Shown: positions 1 to 6,957, numbered from the stretch's first letter. The stretch is 9,015 nt of DNA from Gammaproteobacteria bacterium (GCA_023150055.1 JAKLLP010000067.1:1-9015); one strand, 5' to 3'. Made by a program: numbers and translations. Notes: a model not told the origin generated them from the sequence alone.

Positions 1-676
1 CGGACCCACGTGCCTGCACGGTATCTACCAGTATTTCGGGGACGAAATCACCCTGGCGGATGTCGTTGGCGGGGTGGACATGCTCACCGATGAAAGTGGC
101 GGCACGCTCGATGTGTTTCTGGCAAACCATGCGCTGTCCCGCGGCTATCGCGCGACATTATTCACCTACAACCTGTACCTGTTCGATCCGACGTGGGTCC
201 ACATGCCTGCAGGCGACCTGATCGCGCGCCTGCGGGCCCAGGCAGAAGCCAAAGACGATGCCAAGCTGCGCGCTGCCACCGCGGGCTACGTGCGTTTTCT
301 CGACCTCGGCGGCCGGCTTCGCTTCGAGGACCTGCGCCCGACACTGTTCCGGCGTTATCTCGGCCGCGGCGTACCGATCATGACCGGACTTTCCGCCACG
401 TACCTGTACCAGGCCCGGCGGGAAGTCCCGGAAACGTGCAGAGCCGACGATATCCGCGGCTTGCCCACCGGTCATTTCGTGGTGCTGTGTGGCTATCAGC
501 GAGGAACCCGGCTGGTTGACGTTGCCGATCCCTATGTATGGAATCCACTCGGTGGGCAGCACTACTACTCGGTGGATCTGAACCGGCTGATCGGGGCAGT
601 GTTGCTCGGCAGCCTCACCTACGATGCCAATCTTCTCGTGATCGAGCCTCCCAGGCGGCGACGATGGCGACGCTGA
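1..676 (+). CDS. C39-like papain-fold peptidase, C-terminal part (5' end outside window)
   Basis: The reading frame is open from the first complete codon (base 2) to the TGA at 674-676, giving 224 visible residues. The fragment opens with GPTCLHGIYQYFGDE, where Cys4 of the fragment (codon 11-13) fits the catalytic cysteine of C39-like papain-fold peptidases. A second block, GHFVVLCGYQ, carries the likely catalytic His158 (codon 473-475), and VDVADPYVW carries the likely third residue Asp176 (codon 527-529). The order Cys, His, Asp and the spacing match the family. From family knowledge, proteins of this type beside RLAN/RimK genes often carry a GNAT acetyltransferase domain in front; that part would lie upstream and cannot be seen here. 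The likely role is cleavage of a peptide or isopeptide bond in the pathway of the following ligases, which is inference. No start codon can be assigned because the Cys block sits at the window edge. The end overlaps the next gene by 13 bp. Confidence 0.85.
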   Translation, partial: GPTCLHGIYQYFGDEITLADVVGGVDMLTDESGGTLDVFLANHALSRGYRATLFTYNLYLFDPTWVHMPAGDLIARLRAQAEAKDDAKLRAATAGYVRFLDLGGRLRFEDLRPTLFRRYLGRGVPIMTGLSATYLYQARREVPETCRADDIRGLPTGHFVVLCGYQRGTRLVDVADPYVWNPLGGQHYYSVDLNRLIGAVLLGSLTYDANLLVIEPPRRRRWRR

Positions 677-2127
677 TTGTCGTCGACGAGCCAGCGGACT
701 GGCCTCTGCAGATCTCATCTGCCGAGGTGATCTCAGCGCGCTCCTACCTGACGGACAACCGCTTCAGCAGCCTGCGCAGGCCCCGCGTATACAACCTGTG
801 CGAATCCTATGCCTACCAGGCGAGCGGTTACTACGTGTCGCTACTCGCCGAGGCGCGTGGCCATCGACCGCTGCCGGATATTCTCACCATGCAGGACATC
901 AAGTCGCCTGCGCTCATCCGGCCGACGGAGGAGATCGAGGAGTTGATGCAGAAGGCGCTGCAGGGCAGAGAAGAGGAGCGCCTGGAGCTCAGTGTGTATT
1001 TTGGCCATCATTCCGAGCCGCGCTTTCAACGCCTGGCAAAGGCGCTGTTCAACGTGTTCCCGGTGCCGCTGCTCAGGGCGAGCTTCCTGCGCCGCCCGAA
1101 ATGGCGCCTGCAGGGCCTGCGGCCGATCCCGGTGGGGGATATCCCAGCTGAGCAGAGGGAGTTGCTCCGCGGCGCCATCGAGGAGCATTTCGCCCGGCGC
1201 ATGCCGGCGCCGAAGTCCGCGACCGCCCGCTACGAACTGGCAATACTCGTCAACCCGGCCGACAGGTCTCCACCCTCCGACCCTCCCGCAATAAGGAAAT
1301 TCGAGCGGGCCGGGGAAGCGCATGGCTTCGAAGTCGAGATCATCGGACCGGATGACTTCGGGCGGCTCGCCGAATTCGATGCCTTGTTCATTCGAGAGAC
1401 CACACGAGTCGATCACCACACTTACCGTTTTGCGAGCCGCGCGAAAAGTGAGGGCCTGATCGTGATCGACGACCCGGACTCGATCGTGCGCTGCGCGAAC
1501 AAGGTGTATCTGGCCGAGCTGATGGCGCGCCTGGCGATTCCGACCCCGAAAACCCTGATCGTCCATCGCAAGAACATCGACCGCGTCGAGGCCGAGCTCG
1601 GGCTGCCCTGCGTGCTGAAGCAACCGGACAGCAGTTTCTCCCAGGGGGTGGTGAAGGTGCAGGACAAGGTCGCGTTGCGTACGGCGCTGAAGCAGCTGCT
1701 CGGTCGCAGCGATCTGGTGGTGGCGCAGGAATATCTGCCGACTCCGTTCGACTGGCGGGTCGGCGTGCTGGATCGCAAGCCGCTTTACGTGTGTCGATAT
1801 TACATGGCGAGAAATCACTGGCAGATATACAAGCAGCATTCGGGTGGCCGAATGACGGCTGGCCGTTGGGATACCCTGCGGTTGGACGAAGCGCCACCGG
1901 ACGTCGTCGAGCTCGGATTGCGCGCCGCTAACGCCATCGGCGAGGGGTTTTACGGTGTGGACATCAAGGAGACCGACGGTCGTTATCTCGTCATCGAGGT
2001 AAACGATAACCCCAGCATCGAGCGTGGGGTCGAGGATCAGGTACTCGGAGACATGTTGTATGACGCGGTGATGCGTGTCATGCGTTCGCGCCTCGAGCTG
2101 GCGCGAGTCAATGGCATCAGCCGCTGA
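664..2127 (+). CDS. RimK-like ATP-grasp ligase with N-terminal RLAN domain
   Basis: This 487-residue protein belongs to the ATP-grasp carboxylate-amine ligases, which use ATP to make an acyl phosphate and join it to an amine. I chose ATG 664 because it gives the family-typical opening MATLIVVDEPADWPLQ and has an AGG 8 bases upstream; an in-frame ATG at 538 would run 42 residues back inside the peptidase gene. The first 160 or so residues are an RLAN domain, with the signature NLCESYAYQASGYYVSLLAE. Around residue 190 a pre-ATP-grasp region starts (ELAILVNPADR), followed by the ATP-grasp fold. Visible key sites are Lys319 in VLKQPDSS (nucleotide binding), the QEYLPTPFDWRVGVL strand, Asp433 in YGVDIK, and Glu445, Asn447 and Asn449 in VIEVNDNPS (metal binding). 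All look intact. The substrate is unknown; RimK itself adds glutamate to ribosomal protein S6, but RimK lacks the RLAN domain and this should not be called rimK. The stop overlaps the next start by 1 bp, so translation is probably coupled. Confidence 0.93.
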   Translation: MATLIVVDEPADWPLQISSAEVISARSYLTDNRFSSLRRPRVYNLCESYAYQASGYYVSLLAEARGHRPLPDILTMQDIKSPALIRPTEEIEELMQKALQGREEERLELSVYFGHHSEPRFQRLAKALFNVFPVPLLRASFLRRPKWRLQGLRPIPVGDIPAEQRELLRGAIEEHFARRMPAPKSATARYELAILVNPADRSPPSDPPAIRKFERAGEAHGFEVEIIGPDDFGRLAEFDALFIRETTRVDHHTYRFASRAKSEGLIVIDDPDSIVRCANKVYLAELMARLAIPTPKTLIVHRKNIDRVEAELGLPCVLKQPDSSFSQGVVKVQDKVALRTALKQLLGRSDLVVAQEYLPTPFDWRVGVLDRKPLYVCRYYMARNHWQIYKQHSGGRMTAGRWDTLRLDEAPPDVVELGLRAANAIGEGFYGVDIKETDGRYLVIEVNDNPSIERGVEDQVLGDMLYDAVMRVMRSRLELARVNGISR

Positions 2128-3377
2128 TGCTGTCCAGCGCGCTGCGCCTTTTCGAGGGTTACGGTGTCGAACTCGAGTACATGCTCGTGGATGCCGGGAC
2201 GCTTTGCGTGGCGCCACGGGCGGACTGGCTCCTGGCGGAAGCGGCTGGCGCAGAGACCGGCGAGTTCGAGAGCGGCGAGCTGGCCTGGAACAACGAGCTG
2301 GCCCTGCATGTCATCGAGCTGAAATTGCGTCGGCCAAGGCCGACGCTCAGTGACCTTGCGCCGGTGTTCCAGGCTGAGATCGGTAAAGTGAACCACCTGC
2401 TGGCGCAGCGTGATCTGCAGCTGATGCCCTCAGGTATGCACCCGTGGATGGACCCTGCGCGAGAGCTGCGCCTGTGGCCGCATGAGAACCGGGATATCTA
2501 TGCGGCGTTTGACCGCATCTTTTCATGCAAGGGTCATGGCTGGGCGAATCTGCAGAGCATGCATATCAATCTACCGTTCTCCGACGATGCAGAGTTCCGG
2601 CAGTTGCACACGGCGATACGCTTCCTGTTGCCGCTGTTGCCGGGGCTGGCGGCGAGTTCACCGGTGATGGACGGGCGCCGCACAGGTATCGCGGACAACC
2701 GACTGGCCGTCTACCGTCGCAATTGCGCCCGCATACCGTCCGTTACCGGCCTGGTCGTGCCGGAGGTGGTGACAGGGATCGATGATTACCAGGAGCGAAT
2801 TCTCGCGCGGATCTACGCGGATCTTGCTCCGCACGATCGAGAGGGGGTGTTGGCCGAGGAGTGGGTGAACGCGCGGGGCGCGATAGCGCGTTTCGATCGC
2901 ATGGCCATCGAGATCCGGGTGCTCGATGTCCAGGAGTGTCCACTCATGGATATTGCCTTCGCTCGCCTGATCGTAGCGACGCTGCGCGCCCTGTGTGGCG
3001 AAACGTGGTGCGATCTGCCGTCGCTGGAGGGGTGGCGGACCGAAGATCTCGCGCGGTACCTGGAGACCGTCGTCGAGCACGCAGAACGGGCGGAGATACA
3101 TGATCGCCGGTACCTGTCAGCACTGGGTTTTCCGGCCACATCGGCCCGGGTTGATCGACTGTGGGCGCATCTTGCCGAGCGCGCCGCGGTGCTGGGGCAG
3201 CTCGACCGCGGCTGCGAGCACGCCCTCGAGCATTATCTGCGCGCCGGCACGCTGGCGACCCGAATCGGCACCGCATTGCCGGCCGAGCCGGACCGGGCCG
3301 ATCTCGAGCATGTCTATCGTGAGCTGTGTGACTGTCTTGCGACCGGTCGCCCATTTGCCACTGCGGCGGGGCGGTAG
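2127..3377 (+). CDS. GCS2-type carboxylate-amine ligase (glutamate-cysteine ligase family)
   Basis: The 416-residue product fits the glutamine-synthetase-like GCS2 superfamily, which forms amide bonds between a gamma- or alpha-carboxylate and an amine with ATP. Motifs in order are GVELEYM with Glu15 and Glu17 (metal/ATP site), NNELALHVIELKL with Glu57 and Glu64, LQSMHINLPF with His146 and Asn148, the ASSPVMDGRRTG block (176-187), which resembles the NSPFWRGRDTG block of YbdK-like ligases, and MAIEIRVLD with Glu262 and Arg264. The glutamate-rich metal site therefore appears complete and the enzyme is likely active. The substrate cannot be read off; family membership does not prove glutamate or cysteine use. 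Its ATG shares its A with the upstream TGA, and the next gene begins one base past its TAG, so it sits firmly in the operon. A second ligase with a different fold next to an ATP-grasp ligase suggests two successive amide-forming steps, which is inference. Confidence 0.9.
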   Translation: MLSSALRLFEGYGVELEYMLVDAGTLCVAPRADWLLAEAAGAETGEFESGELAWNNELALHVIELKLRRPRPTLSDLAPVFQAEIGKVNHLLAQRDLQLMPSGMHPWMDPARELRLWPHENRDIYAAFDRIFSCKGHGWANLQSMHINLPFSDDAEFRQLHTAIRFLLPLLPGLAASSPVMDGRRTGIADNRLAVYRRNCARIPSVTGLVVPEVVTGIDDYQERILARIYADLAPHDREGVLAEEWVNARGAIARFDRMAIEIRVLDVQECPLMDIAFARLIVATLRALCGETWCDLPSLEGWRTEDLARYLETVVEHAERAEIHDRRYLSALGFPATSARVDRLWAHLAERAAVLGQLDRGCEHALEHYLRAGTLATRIGTALPAEPDRADLEHVYRELCDCLATGRPFATAAGR

Positions 3378-3378
3378 C

Positions 3379-4092
3379 TTGCGAGCACCGCTGGAGATAC
3401 TGGTCACCTGCGAGCATGGTGGTCGCGACGTGCCGGACAACTACCGGCAGCTGTTCCGAAGCGCCCAGAGGTTGCTTGCCTCCCACCGCGGCTACGACAT
3501 CGGTGCCCGCGAGGCCGCGCAGTATCTCAAGCGCCGTCTGCGGGCGCCGCTCGTCGTCGCTAACGTGACGCGCTTGCTGGTCGACTTGAACCGTTCACCC
3601 GGGCATCCGCGCCTTTTCTCTGAGCTTGTCCCGACCGAGGATAATCGGCTTCTCGAGCAGATCCTCAGCGATTACTACCATCCGTATCGCGATCTCGTCA
3701 GCGGCTGGATCGCCGCTCGCACGGCCGGTGGTGGTCGAGTGCTGCACCTGTCCGTCCACAGCTTCGTCGCTGCGCTCGATGGGCGAAGACGCAAGGCTGA
3801 CGTCGGCTTGCTCTATGACCCTTCGCGATTCCTGGAGAAGGCGTTCTGCCGGGATTGGCAGGAACGCCTGGTTGCCGGCGGCCGCTGGGTGGTGAGGCGT
3901 AACTACCCCTACCGCGGCACTGCCGACGGGTTCACGGTTGCGCTGAGGCGTCGATTCCCGGCGGGGGCCTATGTCGGTATCGAGATCGAGTTGAACCAGG
4001 GCACCCTGGAAAGCCACGATCGGCGGCTGGCGCTGTTGCGGGATCTGGCGACGACCCTGGGTATGTCGACGAAGGTGGTTTCGGCCGGCTGA
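3379..4092 (+). CDS. N-formylglutamate amidohydrolase-family hydrolase (TTG start)
   Basis: This is a zinc-type amidohydrolase of the N-formylglutamate amidohydrolase (HutG/FGase) family, 237 residues long with the start chosen. Family blocks are LVTCEHGGRDVP (Glu12, His13), GYDIGA (Asp40), TRLLVDLNRS (Arg65, Asp69, Asn71, Arg72), HLSVHSF (His127) and a late GIEIELNQ block. His13, Asp40 and His127 are plausible metal or catalytic residues. No ATG or GTG lies near the domain start; TTG 3379 puts the first domain block at residue 7, follows the upstream stop by one base, and has the purine-rich GGCGGGGCGG just before it, so it is preferred. A GTG at 3328 and TTGs at 3337 and 3355 are alternatives inside the previous gene. 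No histidine-degradation genes are nearby, so a role in hut catabolism is not supported. It more likely removes an acyl or amide group from an intermediate or product of the two ligases, which is inference. Confidence 0.88.
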   Translation: MRAPLEILVTCEHGGRDVPDNYRQLFRSAQRLLASHRGYDIGAREAAQYLKRRLRAPLVVANVTRLLVDLNRSPGHPRLFSELVPTEDNRLLEQILSDYYHPYRDLVSGWIAARTAGGGRVLHLSVHSFVAALDGRRRKADVGLLYDPSRFLEKAFCRDWQERLVAGGRWVVRRNYPYRGTADGFTVALRRRFPAGAYVGIEIELNQGTLESHDRRLALLRDLATTLGMSTKVVSAG

Positions 4093-4115
4093 TGCGGGAT
4101 TCCCGTGCGCGCGGA

Positions 4116-4628
4116 TCAGGGGTGCCTTCGTGTCGGTGTGGGGCCGCCTTGGCCCTCACGTTCCCAGGTACGGTATTCGCAGCCCGGTTGATATCGGATC
4201 GGAGATTGTTCGCTCTCGGTGCGTGATGCAGCCAGCGTGTCATCGCTGCCGATTTCGAATGCGTCGAAGCCGCTCTGGTGAATCAGTTCCAGCGCCTCCC
4301 GCGGCACACGCCCCACGGCACGCAGTTCGCCCCGATAGCCCCAGTGTTCACGCAACAAACGGGCATGGCTGCAGGGGTGCAGGTCCCCGCCATTGGAAAA
4401 TTCCAGCGCGATCACCGCGAAGTGGTCGAGGTCGTCGGCGATGACCTCCGGGTGCTCGTCGCTGCGCAGGCGGATGCCGAACGGGTCGCGGCGGGTGACG
4501 AGCGTGCGCAAGTTGTCGAGCCACTGCCCGAGGCTCAGGATGACGGCGCCGGCCGGGGGAATCGTCGCACTCCGGCTGATGTCGGTAAATGGATCGGCGA
4601 TCAGTTCGCCGTTGCGGACCAGCGCCAT
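4116..4628 (-). CDS. DUF934 family protein
   Basis: The 170-residue protein matches DUF934 (COG3749) by its opening MALVRNGELIADPF, the block GIRLRSDEHPEVIADDLDHFAVIALEF, and the highly typical ARLLREHWGYRGELRAVG followed by SGFDAFEI. It has no signal peptide or membrane segment, so it is probably cytoplasmic. In many proteobacteria a DUF934 gene lies directly after the sulfite/nitrite reductase hemoprotein gene (cysI), and it is thought to support assimilatory sulfur reduction; its exact biochemical role is not established. Here no reductase gene is adjacent: upstream is a non-coding stretch and a small membrane protein gene, downstream is the convergent hydrolase gene. The ATG at 4628 is supported by a strong AGGAGG upstream. 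The stop is 23 bp from the stop of the facing plus-strand operon. Confidence 0.88.
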   Translation of the reverse strand: MALVRNGELIADPFTDISRSATIPPAGAVILSLGQWLDNLRTLVTRRDPFGIRLRSDEHPEVIADDLDHFAVIALEFSNGGDLHPCSHARLLREHWGYRGELRAVGRVPREALELIHQSGFDAFEIGSDDTLAASRTESEQSPIRYQPGCEYRTWEREGQGGPTPTRRHP

Positions 4629-4638
4629 CGAGCGGTCT

Positions 4639-4644
4639 CCTCCT
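4639..4644 (-). promoter_or_regulatory. Strong Shine-Dalgarno for the DUF934 gene
   Basis: The minus strand reads AGGAGG, a perfect anti-16S match, ending 10 bases before the ATG at 4628. The same purine run continues as AGGAGGAGA, so the effective spacing may be shorter. It fixes this start and is much stronger than the ribosome sites of the other genes in the window. Confidence 0.75.
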
Positions 4645-4719
4645 GTGGGGCAGCTTCTTCTTTGTGAGGCTGTTGGCCCCGGCGACGGGCTCGGCGGTCA
4701 CCGGAGCAGCGCCCAGCTT

Positions 4720-4740
4720 ACCGGGTGTTTGTCACCCGGT
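4720..4740. other. Perfect 8-bp hairpin in the DUF934 leader region
   Basis: ACCGGGTG (4720-4727) and CACCCGGT (4733-4740) pair perfectly around a five-base loop. No T run follows on either strand, so it is not a classical rho-independent terminator. It lies between the candidate promoter and the ribosome site of the DUF934 gene and would be in its leader RNA if that promoter is used. Confidence 0.5.
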
Positions 4741-4746
4741 TAGACG

Positions 4747-4766
4747 AGATCTGCAGATCTTTATAA
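4747..4766 (-). promoter_or_regulatory. Candidate promoter/operator: 14-bp palindrome beside a TATAAA box
   Basis: AGATCTGCAGATCT (4747-4760) is a perfect 14-bp palindrome. On the minus strand it directly follows, with a one-base overlap, TATAAA (4765-4760), which resembles a -10 box and would put transcription start within the palindrome, about 120 bases before the DUF934 ATG. This is a plausible position for a repressor site. No convincing -35 hexamer is seen at the right spacing. The plus strand also reads TATAAG here, but no plus-strand gene follows. The regulator is unknown. Confidence 0.3.
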
Positions 4767-4777
4767 GCAGAGATTTC

Positions 4778-4812
4778 TTCGCTCGCCCCCCATCCGCTTC
4801 CGAGCGGGCGAA
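4778..4812. other. 9-bp stem with long loop, possible weak terminator of the small membrane-protein gene
   Basis: TTCGCTCGC (4778-4786) pairs with GCGGGCGAA (4804-4812), with one G-T wobble, around a 17-base loop. It lies 56 bases past the stop of the minus-strand small gene at 4868. No T tract follows, so termination is only a suggestion. The whole non-coding stretch 4645-4867 contains this stem, the palindrome and the hairpin; I see no further gene in it. Confidence 0.25.
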
Positions 4813-4867
4813 ACACCGACCGCAAAGCTCAGCGATGACGCATTTCGGTGCCCTGGTGCCGCCTGGA

Positions 4868-5038
4868 TTATTCCGGATCGCTCGGGGTCAGGTGCCGTCT
4901 GCGGCGCCGCCGGATGAGTTCGGCGATCACGGGCGCGAACGGCAGTAACGCACCGGCGAGGCTGATGCTCCAGTGCGTAAACAGCCCCAGGAACACCAGG
5001 CAGAGGCCAGCGGCGAGTAGCAGTGACCAGGCGCCCAT
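4868..5038 (-). CDS. Small two-helix membrane protein, 56 aa
   Basis: Reading the minus strand from ATG 5038 to TAA 4868 gives a 56-residue protein. Residues about 3-20 (WSLLLAAGLCLVFLGLF region) and about 24-42 are strongly hydrophobic, fitting two membrane helices joined by a short THWS turn. A basic tail with six arginines in a row (43-48) follows, and by the positive-inside rule both ends would be cytoplasmic. I do not recognise a named family. The start lies 9 bases after the TGA of the ABC exporter gene with a GAGAG run just before it, so it is probably translated from the same message. The clean hydrophobic pattern, the basic tail and the operon spacing argue for a real gene, though it is short. 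A role as a small partner of the exporter is possible but unproven; it may simply be a co-transcribed membrane protein. Confidence 0.6.
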   Translation of the reverse strand: MGAWSLLLAAGLCLVFLGLFTHWSISLAGALLPFAPVIAELIRRRRRRHLTPSDPE

Positions 5039-5047
5039 GACGCTCTC

Positions 5048-6889
5048 TCAGCTCACCGCGGCGCGGCTACCGCCCGCCTGCAGAACGGGCACTCCCTCAC
5101 CCTCACCCGCTGCCTCGCCAAACTGCAGTTCGGCAAGGCGCGCATAAAGCGGGTCGCGGCTCACGAGTTCCTCGTGCGTGCCGATGTCGATGATTCGTCC
5201 ACGGTCCATGACGACGATCCGATCCGCCTTGAGCACGGTCGCCAGCCGATGAGCGATGATGATGGTGGTGCGATCCTGCATCAGCCGGTCGAGTGCGATC
5301 TGCACCAGCCGCTCATTTTCCGAGTCGAGCGAGCTGGTAGCTTCATCGAGCAGCAGTATCGGCGGGTTGCGCAATATTGCGCGGGCGATCGCGATGCGTT
5401 GCCGCTGGCCGCCAGACAGGCGGGTGCCGCGCTCGCCGAGAAAGGTGTCATATCCCTGCGGCAGTTCGCTCACGAAGCCATCAGCAACCGCCGAGCGTGC
5501 CGCCTCGCGTAACTGCTCTTCGGTGGCGGTTGGCTTGCCGAAACGGATGTTCTCGCGCGCCGTATCTCCGAAGATCACTGTCTCCTGCGGTACGACCCCG
5601 ATCCTGGCGCGGACCTCCTCCGGCCGTGCCCGGGATATGTCCACGCCGTCGATGAGGATGCGCCCCCCCTGCGGGTCGTAGAACCGCAGCAGGAGCTGGA
5701 AGGTGGTGCTCTTGCCGGCGCCCGAGGGTCCGACGAAGGCGATACGCTCACCGGGCCTGATCTCGAGGCTGAATTCGTCCAGCGCGCGTTGCTCGGGGCG
5801 GGAGGGGTAACTGAACTTCACGTTCTCGAAGCGGATGTGGCCTCGGCCGGGCGCCGGCATCGGCAGCGGCTGCTCCGGCGCTATGATCGCCGGTCGGGCG
5901 CTCAACAGTTCGACCATTCGCTCCATCGCCCCCGAAGCCCGCTGGATTTCCCCCCACATTTCCGTAAGTGAGCCCGCCGATGTTGCGGTGAACATCGCAT
6001 AGAGCAGGAACTGGCCGAGCTGGCCGTAGCTCATCTCGCCGCTGAGCACGGAACGTGCGCCGACCCAGATGACGAACGTGATGCCACCGAATACACATAC
6101 GAAGGTCACGAAGGTCATGATTGCCCGTACGCGGGTGCGGGCGATGGCAGTATCGAAGCTCGCCTCTACGGTATCGTGAAAGCGCTGGATCAGTATCGGT
6201 TCAGCCGTAAAGGACTGCACGATCTGCACGGCGTTCAGGGACTCGCTGGCCATCGCGCTGGTATCTGCGATGCGGTCCTGTGAGGCGCGTGACAGTCGGC
6301 GTACGTGCCGGCCGATCAGCACGATCGGCAGGATCACCGATGGAATGAAGAGCACGATGATGCCCATCAGCTTCAGGTTGGTGACCGCCAGCATCACCAG
6401 CGCGCCGGGCAGCTGCAACAGTGAGCGCAGCACCAGGGAGAACCCTACGCCAGCGATCGACTGGATGAGTGTGGTGTCCGCGGTGAGGCGCGACAGGACT
6501 TCCCCGGTACGTGTAACTTCGAAAAAAGTCGGATCCATGCGGATGACGTGCGCGTAGACGGCGTCACGCACGTCCGCGACGACACGCTCGCCGATCCACG
6601 CAATAAGGAAGTAGCGCAATGAGGCGAATGCGCAGAAGACGACGATCAGGCCGCCGAAAAGGAGGAAGTAGCGATTGATGGTCCCGCCGCTGCCCGACGA
6701 GAAGCCCTCGTCGATCACGAAGCGTGCCGCAACCGGCAGCGAGAGCATCAGCGCCGAGGCGATCAGCAGCGCGGCGACCGCCAGTAACAGCATTCCCCGG
6801 TAGCGGCGGAGGTAGGGTGCAAGCTGCAGCAGCGGCTGGAGCGAACGCCCCTTGGGTCGGTTACGGGCCTCTTCTTCGGGGGTGGGCAT
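5048..6889 (-). CDS. MsbA-like ABC exporter, fused permease and ATPase
   Basis: The 613-residue half-transporter carries an N-terminal membrane domain (about residues 30-320, six expected helices) and a C-terminal ATPase (about 350-590), the layout of homodimeric type IV exporters. All ATPase motifs are intact: A-loop Tyr361, Walker A GPSGAGKST (387-395), Q-loop Gln435, signature LSGGQ (491-495), Walker B ILLLDE (511-516) with catalytic Glu516, and switch His547. It resembles the MsbA-related proteobacterial group, but the cargo (lipid, drug or peptide) cannot be read from the sequence, so no symbol is given. ATG 6889 is the first possible start because an in-frame TAG lies only four codons upstream. 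There is no clear Shine-Dalgarno; a TAGATT box at 6901-6896 would place transcription start near the ATG. The 56-codon membrane gene follows after 9 bases. It stands 195 bp behind typA on the same strand. Confidence 0.93.
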   Translation of the reverse strand: MPTPEEEARNRPKGRSLQPLLQLAPYLRRYRGMLLLAVAALLIASALMLSLPVAARFVIDEGFSSGSGGTINRYFLLFGGLIVVFCAFASLRYFLIAWIGERVVADVRDAVYAHVIRMDPTFFEVTRTGEVLSRLTADTTLIQSIAGVGFSLVLRSLLQLPGALVMLAVTNLKLMGIIVLFIPSVILPIVLIGRHVRRLSRASQDRIADTSAMASESLNAVQIVQSFTAEPILIQRFHDTVEASFDTAIARTRVRAIMTFVTFVCVFGGITFVIWVGARSVLSGEMSYGQLGQFLLYAMFTATSAGSLTEMWGEIQRASGAMERMVELLSARPAIIAPEQPLPMPAPGRGHIRFENVKFSYPSRPEQRALDEFSLEIRPGERIAFVGPSGAGKSTTFQLLLRFYDPQGGRILIDGVDISRARPEEVRARIGVVPQETVIFGDTARENIRFGKPTATEEQLREAARSAVADGFVSELPQGYDTFLGERGTRLSGGQRQRIAIARAILRNPPILLLDEATSSLDSENERLVQIALDRLMQDRTTIIIAHRLATVLKADRIVVMDRGRIIDIGTHEELVSRDPLYARLAELQFGEAAGEGEGVPVLQAGGSRAAVS

Positions 6890-6957
6890 GCCGTCAATCT
6901 AGCGCAACGAAGCCGCCCACGGCCAACCGGGCATGGCATGCCTTCGCAGGCTGGACA

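Noticed and set aside
841..2217. A 458-codon open frame on the minus strand across the ATP-grasp ligase gene
   Set aside because: Its translation has no recognisable domain and is rich in Arg/His as expected of an antisense shadow in GC-rich DNA, while the plus-strand frame carries clear family motifs.
664..3377. Synthesis of N-acetylglutaminylglutamine amide or glutathione as the operon's function
   Set aside because: There is no asparagine-synthase-like gene and no glutathione synthetase pair; the RLAN domain and the amidohydrolase do not fit either pathway.
3379..4092. Histidine degradation (hut) role of the N-formylglutamate amidohydrolase-family gene
   Set aside because: No hutH, hutU, hutI or hutF gene is nearby and the gene is locked into the ligase operon.
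4093..4115. Rho-independent terminator between the convergent operon and DUF934 gene
   Set aside because: The 23-bp gap holds only a very short GGGA/TCCC pairing and no T run; transcripts probably overlap.
4278..4667. A 129-codon plus-strand open frame over the DUF934 gene
   Set aside because: The minus strand encodes conserved DUF934 blocks with a strong ribosome site, so the plus-strand frame is a shadow.
5048..6889. The ABC exporter as the dedicated transporter of the ligase operon's product
   Set aside because: It lies on the opposite strand, separated by the DUF934 gene, a non-coding stretch and the small membrane gene; proximity alone is not enough.
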